Shown here: positions 11,007 through 22,590 of the stretch, one piece after another
Position numbering within the stretch: the stretch's first letter is position 1
Layout of the letters: each line of letters starts with the position of its first letter
From: Cryoendolithus antarcticus
Lineage: Eukaryota; Ascomycota; Dothideomycetes; Cladosporiales; Cladosporiaceae
Direction: 5' to 3'
DNA: 64,000 nucleotides
Assembly (NCBI GenBank): GCA_002077065.1
Contig: NAJO01000018.1
Location: 186,001-250,000, forward strand
Translations under genes and position numbers: made by a program
Notes under the pieces: generated by a model
Told to the model about the DNA's origin: nothing
Seen by the model: the letters and a program-made list of their open reading frames with translations, nothing else
The model's database searches: none

Positions 11007-11751
11007 ACGACTGGCAGGCTGTACGACAGGGTAACTTGGCGTTGGGGGTGTACGTGAAGTCTATGGTAATGTACTGGTAAGTTCTTGTCCTGATTCTGTT
11101 TCCACTCTGATGTACTCACCATACCTGTTCCGCGTCTGTTCTCATAATACGGATCCTACCAAGAAATATCGTGTGGCTGTAATCTAATTGGTAAAGTCTT
11201 TGTAGTCATTAGAGAGCGAGGGCCTTGTCTCTTTACTACTGCTCATTCGCGCGTACTCCACCAGCACAGCACTTTCAGCATCTTGACTTTGACAATGACA
11301 TAGTCTGAATCAACTTACTCTGGCTACCTCCTTGCAAATGTAGCATCTCTCGCACATCACCGAATATGTTCCCATCACTCTATCGATGTGCGCACTCGAA
11401 CTGTATTCATTACTTGCATTGAGAAGAAGGTGTAGAGTGAGGGTGTGTATAGTAAAGTGCGTGATGGAGACGACACCACGAGTCGACTAGCATCAGAGAC
11501 GTATATGCAAGCGAGCAGCGTAGATGCACTGTCGAGACGACGGATGAGTGAAGGTGGCATTGGACAATGCTGGTAAGGGTTTATTTTCTTCATTACATGC
11601 GTGCCCTGTCCTTCATCGGATCCGAATCATTCTGGCGCCTCAATTCTTGAGCTTTCACTTGCGTCTCTTTCTTAGTGACCCTGTTCGCACGTATATAATA
11701 GCGTCGTCAAGTCGCGTGCGCAGTCTCGCACTCTAGCTGTGGTGACATGCT
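11007..11751. other. Convergent 3' spacer
   Basis: About 745 bp between two converging orphan genes. Short open frames on both strands lack protein features; AT-richer than the coding DNA. A TATATAATA string near 11693 is not positioned for a known start. Confidence 0.45.
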
Positions 11752-12873
11752 CTAAAAGCGTGGCACAGTCCGGGCCAGTATCTCTGGGTCCGTATCCCAC
11801 TTCTTCGCCGCAAGAACCACGACCTCAGGATACGCTTTGTTGTTCGGCTCCAGGCCTTGTGCTTCTCGATACAGCTCATCCTCCAGAATTTGCCTGAAAG
11901 TCATCTGGTGATGCACTTCCCACTTGACAAAAGTCGCTGCCTTGCCCTTCGCTCCGCTTTCTGGGGACACAGCAAGTGAATCCTTGTGCCTGTCATTTAT
12001 ATCCGCGAGGGTGGTCTTGAGCAAGATGGCTAGTTTGTCACGTTCCTCGCGCAGGTCGAGCGTCCGCTTCTCGTCGCGGAGGGTGATAGCCAGACTTTGT
12101 ATAGTCTTGAGCGCATTATCTATCTTGACGTTGTTAAGATCCAGTTGATGAGCTTGCATGTTCCTGATGTCGATGATCGCGTTGATCGCATAATTGATCT
12201 CTTCCGGAGGCGCTCCGCCAAGGTTGTTGTAGTGAGTCAGATCAGTGGCAAGATCATTTTCTTGCCTGAAGCTGCCGCCGAACACCCTTGATAGTGCGCT
12301 GCGGCCGAGGACAATGCTGCGAGGGCCGCGAATGAAGGCTTGTCGAGCTGATGCTGAAAGGGAGAGAACGGCAGAGTGGTAGATGATTTCTTGCGCCTTG
12401 CGGAGTGCTAGATTCAGGAGATCGATCAGGTTGTCGTATGGGACGTGGAGCTTGACCCAGACTTCAGGTTGGTCGGTCAGGAGGTCGTTCAGCCTTGTGT
12501 CCTTGATCACCTTCTTTTGTAAGTCGAGCGATTGCTCCTCTGGTATGGCTGGGAAGGGTGTAGTTTGCTCATAGTCGTCAATCTTCCACGCGCGATCCGC
12601 TGCAGGGCGATACGTCGCTCCTATATCCCATTGCTCAGTCGGCTCTGGACTCCATTGATTCGTGACAGTTGGCTCGTTCTCGTTGTCCCAGTTGTTGGTG
12701 AAAGAGTCCACCCTGACGAGGATCTCGGGATTGACAAGTACACCTCGTACAATGCGAGATCCGCTCGGAATGGATGGTGTCCGTTTCCCGATGGAGCTTC
12801 CAGATCTTACAGTAGAACGAGGACTTGCCGAGTACATGCTCGTTCTGGAACGTCTGATCCCGCCTGACAACAT
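11752..12873 (-). CDS. Hypothetical protein, mostly helical
   Basis: The frame from the ATG at 12873 encodes 373 residues; the open frame extends further upstream but without an ATG, so MLSGGIRRS is chosen. Residues 1-45 are Ser/Arg-rich and basic. The rest is compositionally normal and probably alpha-helical: LQKKVIKDTRLNDLLTD, LIDLLNLALRKAQEIIYHS, INYAINAIIDIRNMQAHQL, and a charged helix near ITLRDEKRTLDLREERDKL that could form a coiled coil. No signal peptide, membrane segment or catalytic motif is seen, and I do not recognise the family. Its length and normal codon composition make it a probable real gene. Confidence 0.7.
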   Translation of the reverse strand: MLSGGIRRSRTSMYSASPRSTVRSGSSIGKRTPSIPSGSRIVRGVLVNPEILVRVDSFTNNWDNENEPTVTNQWSPEPTEQWDIGATYRPAADRAWKIDDYEQTTPFPAIPEEQSLDLQKKVIKDTRLNDLLTDQPEVWVKLHVPYDNLIDLLNLALRKAQEIIYHSAVLSLSASARQAFIRGPRSIVLGRSALSRVFGGSFRQENDLATDLTHYNNLGGAPPEEINYAINAIIDIRNMQAHQLDLNNVKIDNALKTIQSLAITLRDEKRTLDLREERDKLAILLKTTLADINDRHKDSLAVSPESGAKGKAATFVKWEVHHQMTFRQILEDELYREAQGLEPNNKAYPEVVVLAAKKWDTDPEILARTVPRF

Positions 12874-14145
12874 CGTGATGTCCCGCCTTGCGTTATGTGC
12901 GAATGAGACTCGAAAGTCCAGTGATCGTGACAATGTCGTGACTTGGAAGTAGGAAAAGACAAAGAGGGGGGTGCGGGTGTCGCTGCAAGCAGTCGCATGT
13001 AGACTTGACGAAGACAAAGAGATGTTTGTAACAATGGTGAAAGACGTACCGTACAGCAGATGGCGAGGTCAACTACATGAACCTGCGCCGGAGCATTGTC
13101 GCAAGCACGAAGACTCTTCGCCATACATCAGAATATGGCCATTGGTCCCAGACTTTGAGTATAGACCTTTAGAGTCCATGTACTCGAAAACCTAAGTCTT
13201 TGCATCAACGGCTGGACTTGGGTCAGCAGTAATACAACAAACTACAGAGCGAGCACGTGACTCGGCCAAGCTCGAGTCAGAGTCCTTCCAAACAAACCCA
13301 GTCAAATCTTCGAGCTTGTATATGGGCGGCCATCGTTGGTCTGCGTCGGCCAGAGTCCAGTGGACTGTCGGTTCTACGGTATGTTATCTTGAGGTGAATC
13401 AAGTCCATGCGAGACTCGGCTAGCTATGGTGAGGACTGCACACAAAAGGAGCAGCCTTGGCACACCTCATCCGTGGACATCGTCACTGCGGAGGCAGATG
13501 TTGAGCTGATATGATCAGACCGTAGGCGGCTTGCGACCGTGGCTCACGGCAGTGGCAAGGATCGTACTTGTTCTCGGCATCCTTCGTCTCTCAAGGGCAG
13601 GAAGTCCTCTCCTATGCATCTATCGTGCAGCTCGTGACTGGGAGATCCGGATATGCAGTTCACGGAGACACACAATGTATCGGGTCTGCAGCTTGACGCC
13701 TTTGATGCGATTGCGACATGGCCAATCACCCTCCTCAGAACCGCGTAGATGCGCTCCTACCTGAAAATCGAAGAACTCGTGGCAGTCTTCCGGCACTCGT
13801 GCAGTGCTACCAAAATGTAGTCTTCGTGTGGGTCGAAGGGCGAATTTGTCGGCCTCTCGGTGTCGCACAACGACCGATTTTCCAGTGCTGAAGCTTCGAG
13901 ACTAGGCGCGAGATAACATGGACGAAGTATCCCTACCTTTCGACGACGAAGCTGTTGTACGAAGGTAGGGAGGGAGATGGGTGGTCGCGTACTGAGCATC
14001 ACCACATTCAGCCGACCGTAGTGACCACCTACTCCAATGCGTGACTCGACCGCGGCTCATCTCCTCGAGTACTGCACGGCGTCAATAATCTCTTGACGAC
14101 GACTCATGAGCTGGGACAGTAAACCGTCTCAAATGCGCGCGCCAT
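12874..14145. other. Divergent spacer, about 1.3 kb
   Basis: Lies between the starts of the helical orphan and the MFS permease. Several open frames of 60-105 codons occur on both strands but none has protein-like features; I see no gene in it. Confidence 0.45.
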
Positions 14146-15884
14146 ATGTCCGCCGCATCCTACGCCCCCGTCGCGACGGGTCAGTCCAAGGAACCCTCCA
14201 GCCCGCTTGAGTCCCCAAGTAGCATCCATCTCACGCCCGACTCCGACTCAGAAGACGATGGGGCGGCTGTCGAATTTGACGCTGAAGCTGGGATTGAGCT
14301 GAAGCAGCTCGACCATGGCGAAGGAAGGGCAGATGCTGGAGCCGAGATCTCCGATAATGAGGCGGATGCGCTCGTGAAGAAGCGGAAGAGGCGTGAGAGC
14401 GCGCAATCATTCGAGTTGTATACGCCTGATGAGGACAAGGCTGTGCGCAGGAAGCTGGACACGCATCTCGTTCTGTTTGTGGCGTTGTTGTATTTGCTGA
14501 GCTTTTTGGATAGGAGTAATATGTACGATCCTCCTGCCTTCATCTCGTCTCGACGAGTTGTCTCCAACGTCTGACGATTCATAGTGGTAATGCCAAAGTT
14601 GCTGGACTATCCAAAGACCTCGACTTGAGCGACTCGCAGTACTCATGGCTGCTCACGGCGTTCTATATCAGCTACATTTTGTTCGAGTGGATGACGGTGA
14701 TGTACCAGCTCGTGCCGCCGCATATATACATCAGCGTTTGTGTCTGCGCATGGGGGATTCTGGCTTCACTGCAATCCCTCGCAACGTCTTTCGGCTATCT
14801 AGTCGTGTTGAGAGCACTGCTAGGTATTGGCGAGGCGGCTTTTGTTGGGATCCCGTTCTACTTGACGTTCTTCTTCAAGAGGGAGGAGCTGGCTTTCCGG
14901 ACGGGTATCTTTGTCAGTGCCGCACCGTTGGCGACGAGCTTTGCGAGTACGCTGGCTTGGGGCATTGTTGCTCTGGGTGACCGGACGGGGGTCGCGAGCT
15001 GGAGACTATTATTCCTGGTTGAGGGGTTCCCGGCTGTACTTGTCGCAGTCTGGTGCTGGGTCTGGGTACCAGACTCGCCTGCAACAGCTCGATGGCTTAC
15101 TCCGAGAGAGCGGAAGGTTGCTACGCTGAGATTGCGACGAGAGACAGTCGATGCCGGTCCAGACGGTGATGAGAAGGCGTTCAAGACGACAAGATCGATG
15201 ACCTTACCGAGACACAAGAAGAAGTTCCAACTCAAGGAAGTGGCCAAGACGCTCGCAGATCCGAAGTCTTACCTCACCGCCGCAATGTTCTTTTGCTGTA
15301 ATGTGGCCTTTTCGAGCATGCCGGTCTTTCTCCCGACTATCATCAACAGCATGGGATTCTCCAAGCTGGCCTCGCAAGGACTTTCGGCGCCTCCCTTCTT
15401 GTTCGCGTTCTTCGCAGTACTTATCACAGCACTTTTGAGTGACAGGTGGAAGAGCCGCAGCATACCCATGGTCTTCCACGCACTGCTGGCAATGACAGGC
15501 TACGTCGTCTTGACTGTGCTGGGCGTCTTCCAGGTCACCTCACCAGCTCTACGCTACGCGGCGATCTTCCCGATCTGCGCTGGCTTCTTCTCTGCGGTCA
15601 CTGTCGTCATCACTTGGACAGTGAACAATCAACGATCAGATGAGGGGAAAGGGACGGGCATGGCAGTGCTGAATGTCATTGGGCAGATGGGGCCGCTGGT
15701 TGGCACGAGGCTGTACCCCGACAGCGAAGGGCCTTTCTACGTCAAGGGCATGAGCGTTTGCGCCGGAGCCATGGGTTGTGTCGCTGTGCTTGCCTTGGCG
15801 CTGAGATGGGTGTTGGTGAGGGAAAATAGGAGAGAACGTGGACGGCGCAAGGGCGGGGAGGGTGGATGGGAGCTCATGCTGTGA
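14146..15884 (+). CDS. MFS permease, anion:cation symporter (allantoate/nicotinate-like) family
   Basis: Exons 14146-14522 and 14585-15884 are joined over a 62-nt intron (GTACGA...CATAG, branch CTGAC) to give 558 residues. The splice falls inside the family signature LSFLDRSN|IGNAKVAGL at the end of TM1, and the joined sequence restores it. Residues 1-100 are an acidic, Ser-rich cytoplasmic tail; about twelve hydrophobic segments follow, with the central cytoplasmic loop (around PRHKKKFQLKEVAKTL) after TM6. Relatives (Dal5, Tna1, Vht1, Fen2) import allantoate, nicotinate, biotin or pantothenate by proton symport at the plasma membrane; the substrate cannot be told from sequence. Confidence 0.92.
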
Positions 15885-16535
15885 TGACTATACCTGCCAA
15901 TTAGATAATCGATTTATGTCTTCTGCCTCTCTGGACGTTTCAAATCCTTTCCCTGCTGCTGCGTATGCAGTCAGAACAGTGGTCATGGTGTTCGGTGCTG
16001 GTGAGAGACTTGGCCTCGTTCCACTGCTATTGCTGTCCACATACCTCCACTTCCGACAGCATCAGTCCAGCACTTCGCTGCTCGAGACATGCACGTATGA
16101 GCGTTACCTACTACCAACATCTATGCAGACTCGGATCGTCATGTAGCACACATGTGTTCAGTCCTGAGGCATCATTCCCACCAGGGTAGCATGACGCCGA
16201 GCGCCGCGCTCGCGTGCATGGTGGAACCTTCCACTTCAGACGCCAGAACACAGCAGCTGCTTCCAATGCGACTTTGAACACAGCAAAACACTCACCTCAC
16301 CCTTGCCTTGCAGAAACGACCAGACAATAACACGCTCTTCTCCTCGATCTTCCACAGCCAACACTCAATCACCAACATCGATCGATCACGTCTCGCAGCA
16401 TCGATTCCACTCGCAGAAGATCCAATATTCGATACTGTGACACTCGTACCCAAGCAACAGCCTCTCATCGTCCTAGTGGCGAGGAGCACGACAACACCGA
16501 CACACGTGATACTACCATACCCACGCACACTCACG
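15885..16535. other. Spacer between MFS permease and 4E-T-like gene
   Basis: About 650 bp with the permease 3' flank and a C/A-rich leader for the next gene. The downstream frame is open back to 16308 but without an ATG before 16536, so I read it as leader. Confidence 0.45.
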
Positions 16536-19029
16536 ATGCCTCCGCATCGCTACTCTCTCGCTGATCTGACCAACCTCCGCAACTCGCCTCTTGTCCGGAA
16601 GCCCGACAATCTCCCACCCATAGAGCAGTGGATCGAGTATGTCTACCTTGACAAGGACTCCAGGGAGAAGCTAAGGATCCCTCACAGTGAGCCTCAACCC
16701 AAGGAGACGCCGGCGAACAAGCGAAAGGCACAACAGACGAACGGAGAGGCGGCCAATGCGTCGCCCATGGGGAATTTCAGTACTGGCCGGCCAAGCTTGA
16801 TGTCGACGAGGGAGAAGGGTAGCAGGGGAGGGGGTGAGCCGCTTGTGCATCCATAGGCCTGGGACGAGCACCACTGACTGTCTGGCAGACGATGTCGTCC
16901 TGGGTCCTCCGAAGATGGCCTTCACGTCGAGCAGCCGATTAGCCAGAGCGAACGGTCACGGTGAAGCCACACCCGCTACCGCAGATACCTCCGTGCCCGA
17001 CAACCCCGACTCTGCACGATCTCGGCCCGCGACAGATCGCCAGCAGAATCGCAAGAGCGGCAATCCACTAGAGAAAGACGGTCGCGACGCCAGAGACAGC
17101 TGGACCATGGCGCGCGATCGACGTGCCCATGGCGAGACCACAGATGAGCAGAAAGAGACCAACGATCGCTTCTCGAAGTTTAAGAAGCATGACAGAGAGC
17201 AGAACGGCGAGCAAACACGCAATGGCGACAAGCAGGACACTCGCTGGGGCCGCAATGACGAACGCCGACCGAACGGCGAGAGGCAAGGTGGTTGGCGCGA
17301 CCGCGAGAACGCTCGCCAAGATAAGGGCTGGCAGCGATCGGATCGGAACGAGAGGGACCCCGAATGGTTCGACCAGCCCGCTGCGCTTCATACGCAAGAA
17401 CATGACACTAGCAGAGATGGTGGTGGGCACACCGCCGACGACTTCGAGCAGTGGAAGGCGGCGATGAGGGAGGCCGACCGGCCGGCTGGGGTAGTGAAGG
17501 ACGCGCATGAGCCTGCTGCCACTCAGGAGAGACCTCAGTCAAAGGAGACCAAACCTCTGAAGCTTGATCAGTTCCCTCAATCTGGCTTTGGAGGATTTGG
17601 CATCAAATCGCCTGACATGCCTATGGAGAACGCCCAGCCAACGAAGACGCCAACCGTCAAGGGTAAGGCCAGCAGGTTTGCTGACGTCTTCACGAAGAAG
17701 GATGAGCCGCAACCTTCCAGCATCGCTGACGCTCTCGCGACCCAAGTAGCAGCACCGGCGGCTGCATCGAGCAACGAAGAACGCATGCACTTCGAAAGCA
17801 TGATGAGTATGCTGAAACAGGTCAAGATACCTGCAGAGCCGACGACGGCTCCGCCAGCTGTTGAGCCGACCACGCCAAGGGTGGTGAGCAACGGCTCGAG
17901 GCAGAAAAGTCGCTTCTTTGATGCGGCACCCAAGAGTCCCGAGATGTCTCAAACAACGCAGACTGGCTTTCAGTCGCCCCGTGCACAGCCAGGTAACGGT
18001 TTCGCTCCACCCACTCGCGAGTCTACCGACAGGTCCAAGCCAGTCTCGTCACAGCTAGACCGTCATCTACTTGAGAATGTCGCTCAGACCCATCCTTTGT
18101 CTACCGTTGCCTCGCCTGAGCCGGGCCGGCCAACAAACGGTCAGCGAACTTCAGTACCTCCGCAGGTACGCGCGAATGACTTCAATGGTAATGCTCCGCC
18201 TGCTCGTAATGTTGCTACGCCAGATATCAACATCCAGAATCTGCTCGCTGCGCAGGGTGCTCAGAGACCAGAAGCCCCCGATACAAATAGGAGCTTCCTT
18301 CTCGGCTTGCTACAAGGTCCCGCATCCCGGCCCGCATCTCAATCCCAACAGCCCCGTCCACAGCAAGACTTCTGGATCGGGCAGCCTCCTGAGCCTCTAG
18401 CTCCTCAACCTCGTGCTCCGCCTCCACCAGGTCGCGTTGATGACCAGCTCTTACGCAATAGTCTGACGGATTCATCCCGCCCCGACTACGCTCAGCAATA
18501 CAGGCAGCAACCCGAGCCCCACCCTCGCGCAATGCATCATCCTCCTGGGTTCGACGAGCATGCTGCGGCGTACCAGCGACAGCAACATGAAGCACAGCAG
18601 CAGCAGCTACATCACAGGCGGACATTCGCAGAGCCTCCCCAGAATCCTCAGCAGCCGCCGAATCGCCGTATGTCTGGACATCCGGACCTACCAGGCATGC
18701 CGCACCAGTCTCAGCCACAATTCCCACCCGACTTCTCGTACATCCAAGCGCCTGCAGGACCCCATGGCCCTCCTCCTGGCTTCGCTGGGTCTAGGCCACC
18801 ACCGCAGAATTTCAGCTTCCACCCACAGCCGCCTCCACCTGGCTTCCCGGCTGGTGGCATGATGCAAAGTCCACCACCACCGCCACCTGGTTTCGCGCAT
18901 GGGCCGCCTACCGGCATGCCACCCGGTCTCATGGCTATACGCTCTCCAGAAGGAGGCGTGCCTGTCAGTGCTGGTTTTGGGGGCACCGGACGAGGATTTG
19001 CTGGGTTCGAGGGTCCTCCGAGACGCTAG
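16536..19029 (+). CDS. Disordered protein resembling fungal 4E-T-like eIF4E-binding proteins
   Basis: Exons 16536-16833 and 16889-19029 (55-nt intron, GTGAGC...GGCAG, branch ACTGACT) give 812 residues. The N-terminus RYSLADLTNLRNSPLVRKP has a YxxxxL core like eIF4E-binding motifs, followed by LPPIEQWIE and, just after the splice, VVLGPPKMAF. The middle is charged and Arg-rich (RDRRAHGETTDEQ..., WGRNDERR). The C-terminal third is Pro/Gln-rich with PPPPPGF repeats. These features recall metazoan 4E-T and its fungal counterparts, which couple eIF4E to mRNA decay and P-bodies; that role is inferred. The residue after the core Leu is Thr rather than hydrophobic, so the motif is imperfect. The next gene on the same strand begins only 87 bp downstream. 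Confidence 0.8.
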
Positions 19030-19116
19030 CATAGTCTCTCTGCCATACTTGGCTGGGCGCGAGATGACGACGTCGATCTAGAGGCGGCTGCGCACCTAAG
19101 CTACGCACCCATTTGC

Positions 19117-22100
19117 ATGATGATGGCAGACAGTGGTTCCACGAGAGAGTCGCGCATGGATTCGACTGCAGAGCATGTGGGTTCGGCTCCGAAAGATATT
19201 GTGGGACGGGCTCAATCGTCTGGCACTGAGCTTCCCACGCCGGAGGATAACGAGTTCGACACGACAGGCAATGTTAATCGGCCAGATCCAGATGATCACC
19301 ACACTGCCGGTTCAAGCGAAGGCACAGAAGTAGTCGATTTCCTGACCCATCCCCGCGCCAATGATGTCCCACCATCTCCCATAGTCGGCTCACCACCTCA
19401 TGGTGAGGCATTGGAGACTGCTGTTGCGTTGCGGATGATGGGGCATGCTGTGGAGACCGCTCCCAGACGTCCAACACCCGAATCGTCGACGGGACGCCTT
19501 CATGCTGGCCCCTCGCAAATGGCGTCTACTTCTCCGGCGCCAGCCAAGAGATTCAGCTTGTTGCAAAGTCCTCTCTCTCCTACTGCTGGCGGTTCCAATG
19601 GTACTATGGGGGACGCTGGGTTGCCAGTCCGAGACGCTGATGCATTGGGGAGAGGGTCTATCGGAGGTGTGCTCTCGACGGAGGGGAGAGGTCCTAATAC
19701 TGCTCCGGCGTCAGCTGCCGCTCCACAGTCAGCAGTAGCGTCTTCAGGAGAGAGCGACCATGCCGTCACGCAGACTCACAATACCCATGCATCTCTCTTA
19801 CTGACTGTACCGAGAATATCGACCTCTGGTCTAGCACCTGGTACCATAACCGGCGACGGCGCATCCCCGAGTGGCTCCAGCGACAAGAGCCGCGGACGAA
19901 CGCGGAAGCCAGGCACTGAGCGCAACAAGTCACCGGAAGCTCGGATATCGGAGTTACGATCGAGAGATGGTAGGAAACGCATGAATGACAGCTCTGAGAG
20001 TGACAGCCCAGTCAGTCCAGATATCCCCGACGAGCTATACCAGGAGTCGCAAACAGATCAGGGCGAGCCAGCAACCCAACCGCAACCTAGTCGCCCGGTC
20101 TTGCCCTGGGTGCGCAATCAGGACCAAGCTCGTGCTCAGTACACGCACCCTGGTGGTACCGAGACTCCTGCTGGTGCGCCGTCGAGAGACGCAAACTTAC
20201 CAGCCATCTTGCAAGCGATTACTACGCTGCAGCAGACAAACCTTGCGCAAGATGGGCAAACGGTCGCGCCGTGCCAGCAACCACGGATCCGCTTACAAAT
20301 GCCACCGCCTCGCCAGCCTCCACCGGAACAACATCAGTCTGAGCCGCGTGTCTTCCACATGGACGACGTGCCGTCGCCTATCTCTGCGCCACCTGCTGAG
20401 CTACCTGATAGGTTGCCAAGGAATATGCGCTCGCATTCACATGATCCGCAGCTGGAGAGCACATCGGAACGACCGCGCCAGCCTCTCCCGAGTAGAGTAG
20501 TGCAGCCGTCGCAGGCACAGCCGGTCGTGCAGTTGCAGAGCCAGCGAACGCAACAACAAGAGACTATACTGCCACGTCCACGTGCTAGATTCCTGATTGG
20601 CGGCGATGAGCCTCTTTCCCAAGCCTCGACGGAAGATGGCTGGAGTCACGTCGAACGCGGCGTTGATAGTGCTGATGGACGGAGTCGCTGGGACCGCCTC
20701 TTGGACAGACAGGAGCGCGAGATGGGACTGCCGCGATCACCTCCTGTGCAGCCATCCGAGCAGAGGCAAACCTTAGGTCGTTCTGACGTGGGCACCTTAC
20801 CTGCAGAGGCTGATGAGGCGCCGCGTCCACAGCTTGGCCATGGGGACGACATGTTCAGCGATGACATTCTTGGCGAGGAGATCTTCGAAGATGAGCTGTA
20901 CGAGGAGCAGGCTGCGGAGGCAATTGTTGCTGAAGTAAGGCAGCGGCGGGAGATGAGATCGCAAGCGGATCAGCGCCGAGTGATTTTGGTGCCACGTCCG
21001 AGTAGAGTTGTTCTGTCTGAAGAGCTTGCCCGCGAGCTTACAGAACAGGCTGCCAATCGGTCTGGGCGGTCACAAACACAGTCTGCTGGATCATCAAAGC
21101 CCGCGATATCTCTGTTTGAAACCAAGCCAGATCCTGCAACCGGGAACAGTGACACTGCCACAGGTCCTGCTCGACCGTCAGATCAGCTAGAGGACTCCAC
21201 TGATCAGACCCAGCGGAAAGGAAAAGGTCCGGTAGAGTTTGACCCGGACTACCCAGTCATTGCCGATGGTAGGACGCCTCAGCAACGACAAGCAAAGCCA
21301 CTGCCTCGATCACTCAACACCGGTGTGCCGGCGAGAGGCGAAGCAGGTCCCAGCAACTGGTGCATGGATCCAACCCTACTACTCGTCGGCAATTTCTTTG
21401 AAGAGACTTTACCTCAGCCACTCTTCGGCGTTGGGCCTCTCGGACCAGGGACGTACGAGAGCCCGATCTCAAGAATTCCCTCACTGGGTCACGATGCACC
21501 ACTCGGGAACACGTACGCCGACACGGAGGTGTTCGCAGATGGCAATGTCCCAGGCGGAGTAGCGCTTGCGCAGGCTGTCGCGGATGACGGGAACCTACCT
21601 CTAGTCTCTCTCGAACAGCTCGCGCCTCGTCAGGACTCTGCGGCTACTACGCCGGCACCGCAGGCCGTAAGTCAACCGCCGTTGAGAGCGACCGCTGCCG
21701 AGTTTCGGCCTAGCCATGGACCAGCCAGCTCATCGAACGCCCATGGTACTGCAGATGATGCTGCGCCCGGTGCTGATACGCTCGATGGCGACACGGACGT
21801 TGAGGACTTACCTGCACACGCTTTAGACGGCAACGGCACCGCGCCAGCTGCATTCGCAAGACCTCCACCAGCGCGGGGCGATCAAGGCGGTCATGCTGCT
21901 CCGACCGGGCCCAGAAACAGCAATCCCTCTACTCGTTGGCAAGTTCGCGCAAACAGGTCATCACACGGCAGGAGCAGCATTATTCCTGACGACGCTCACG
22001 ATGGGCAGACGCCTGTCACCAATGACACTGTGCAGACGTCGACAGACACTAGTGGCACGGCCGACGATACCCAAGCTCCCGCTCCGTCCGTGTCAGGGTG

Positions 22101-22173
22101 TGGTGCGCCGTCAGGTCGTCAAGTGCGCGAGATTCGGCGCGAACCGAACGACGGCAAGTGGCATGGGTGGTAG
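19117..22173 (+). CDS. Large disordered orphan protein, 1018 residues
   Basis: An uninterrupted 3-kb frame begins with three consecutive ATG codons at 19117; a later ATG at 19162 is possible. The protein is mostly low-complexity Ser/Pro/Gln/Asp sequence. Its least biased part, about residues 570-660, has a strongly acidic segment (DDMFSDDILGEEIFEDELYE) running into a charged helix (AEVRQRREMRSQADQRRV) and RVVLSEELARELTEQ, which could be a short folded or coiled region. There are almost no cysteines and no membrane segments. It starts 87 bp after the 4E-T-like gene, so it might be a separate gene with a very short promoter or have an unseen upstream exon. Function unknown. Confidence 0.72.
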   Translation: MMMADSGSTRESRMDSTAEHVGSAPKDIVGRAQSSGTELPTPEDNEFDTTGNVNRPDPDDHHTAGSSEGTEVVDFLTHPRANDVPPSPIVGSPPHGEALETAVALRMMGHAVETAPRRPTPESSTGRLHAGPSQMASTSPAPAKRFSLLQSPLSPTAGGSNGTMGDAGLPVRDADALGRGSIGGVLSTEGRGPNTAPASAAAPQSAVASSGESDHAVTQTHNTHASLLLTVPRISTSGLAPGTITGDGASPSGSSDKSRGRTRKPGTERNKSPEARISELRSRDGRKRMNDSSESDSPVSPDIPDELYQESQTDQGEPATQPQPSRPVLPWVRNQDQARAQYTHPGGTETPAGAPSRDANLPAILQAITTLQQTNLAQDGQTVAPCQQPRIRLQMPPPRQPPPEQHQSEPRVFHMDDVPSPISAPPAELPDRLPRNMRSHSHDPQLESTSERPRQPLPSRVVQPSQAQPVVQLQSQRTQQQETILPRPRARFLIGGDEPLSQASTEDGWSHVERGVDSADGRSRWDRLLDRQEREMGLPRSPPVQPSEQRQTLGRSDVGTLPAEADEAPRPQLGHGDDMFSDDILGEEIFEDELYEEQAAEAIVAEVRQRREMRSQADQRRVILVPRPSRVVLSEELARELTEQAANRSGRSQTQSAGSSKPAISLFETKPDPATGNSDTATGPARPSDQLEDSTDQTQRKGKGPVEFDPDYPVIADGRTPQQRQAKPLPRSLNTGVPARGEAGPSNWCMDPTLLLVGNFFEETLPQPLFGVGPLGPGTYESPISRIPSLGHDAPLGNTYADTEVFADGNVPGGVALAQAVADDGNLPLVSLEQLAPRQDSAATTPAPQAVSQPPLRATAAEFRPSHGPASSSNAHGTADDAAPGADTLDGDTDVEDLPAHALDGNGTAPAAFARPPPARGDQGGHAAPTGPRNSNPSTRWQVRANRSSHGRSSIIPDDAHDGQTPVTNDTVQTSTDTSGTADDTQAPAPSVSGCGAPSGRQVREIRREPNDGKWHGW

Positions 22174-22590
22174 GCTCAAGACCCCAGCCTCGTGGCTGTA
22201 GCACGATTTGGACTCGTGACTAGATTGTGTGATGGCGGTATTGAGGGATGAATTGCGCTCAAATTGCAGGACAGTGAGGTATTGATCATGCACAGACATC
22301 GCCTCACAGTGAACAGAAAGCTAGGCTGCCAAGTAGATATGGAAATCAACACATCCGCCAACCTCACTGATGGGATCGCGACGACCCAGCTCCATGACCT
22401 CTTTCTGATTTTGGTTACTCATTGCCTCGTCACTGTTATGTCCTACAACCCCGCCTTGTCTCATCGCATGCCGCCTTGGAGCCCATGAATTCGTCTCTCA
22501 ACCCACACACGATCCCATACAACTCCTCACACACACTCCTTCGCAACTCAGCACACACATGAGCCTCCGTTGCCCCCTCACTGCTCTGCC
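22174..22590. other. Convergent 3' spacer
   Basis: About 415 bp; holds the 3' ends of the large disordered gene and the small membrane protein gene. Nothing else recognised. Confidence 0.45.

Noticed and set aside
13531..14005. Small open frames on both strands
   Set aside because: All below 85 codons, no shared motif, no splice pattern joining them.
16308..16535. Upstream extension of the 4E-T-like frame
   Set aside because: The extension has no ATG, and the conserved block begins immediately after the ATG at 16536.
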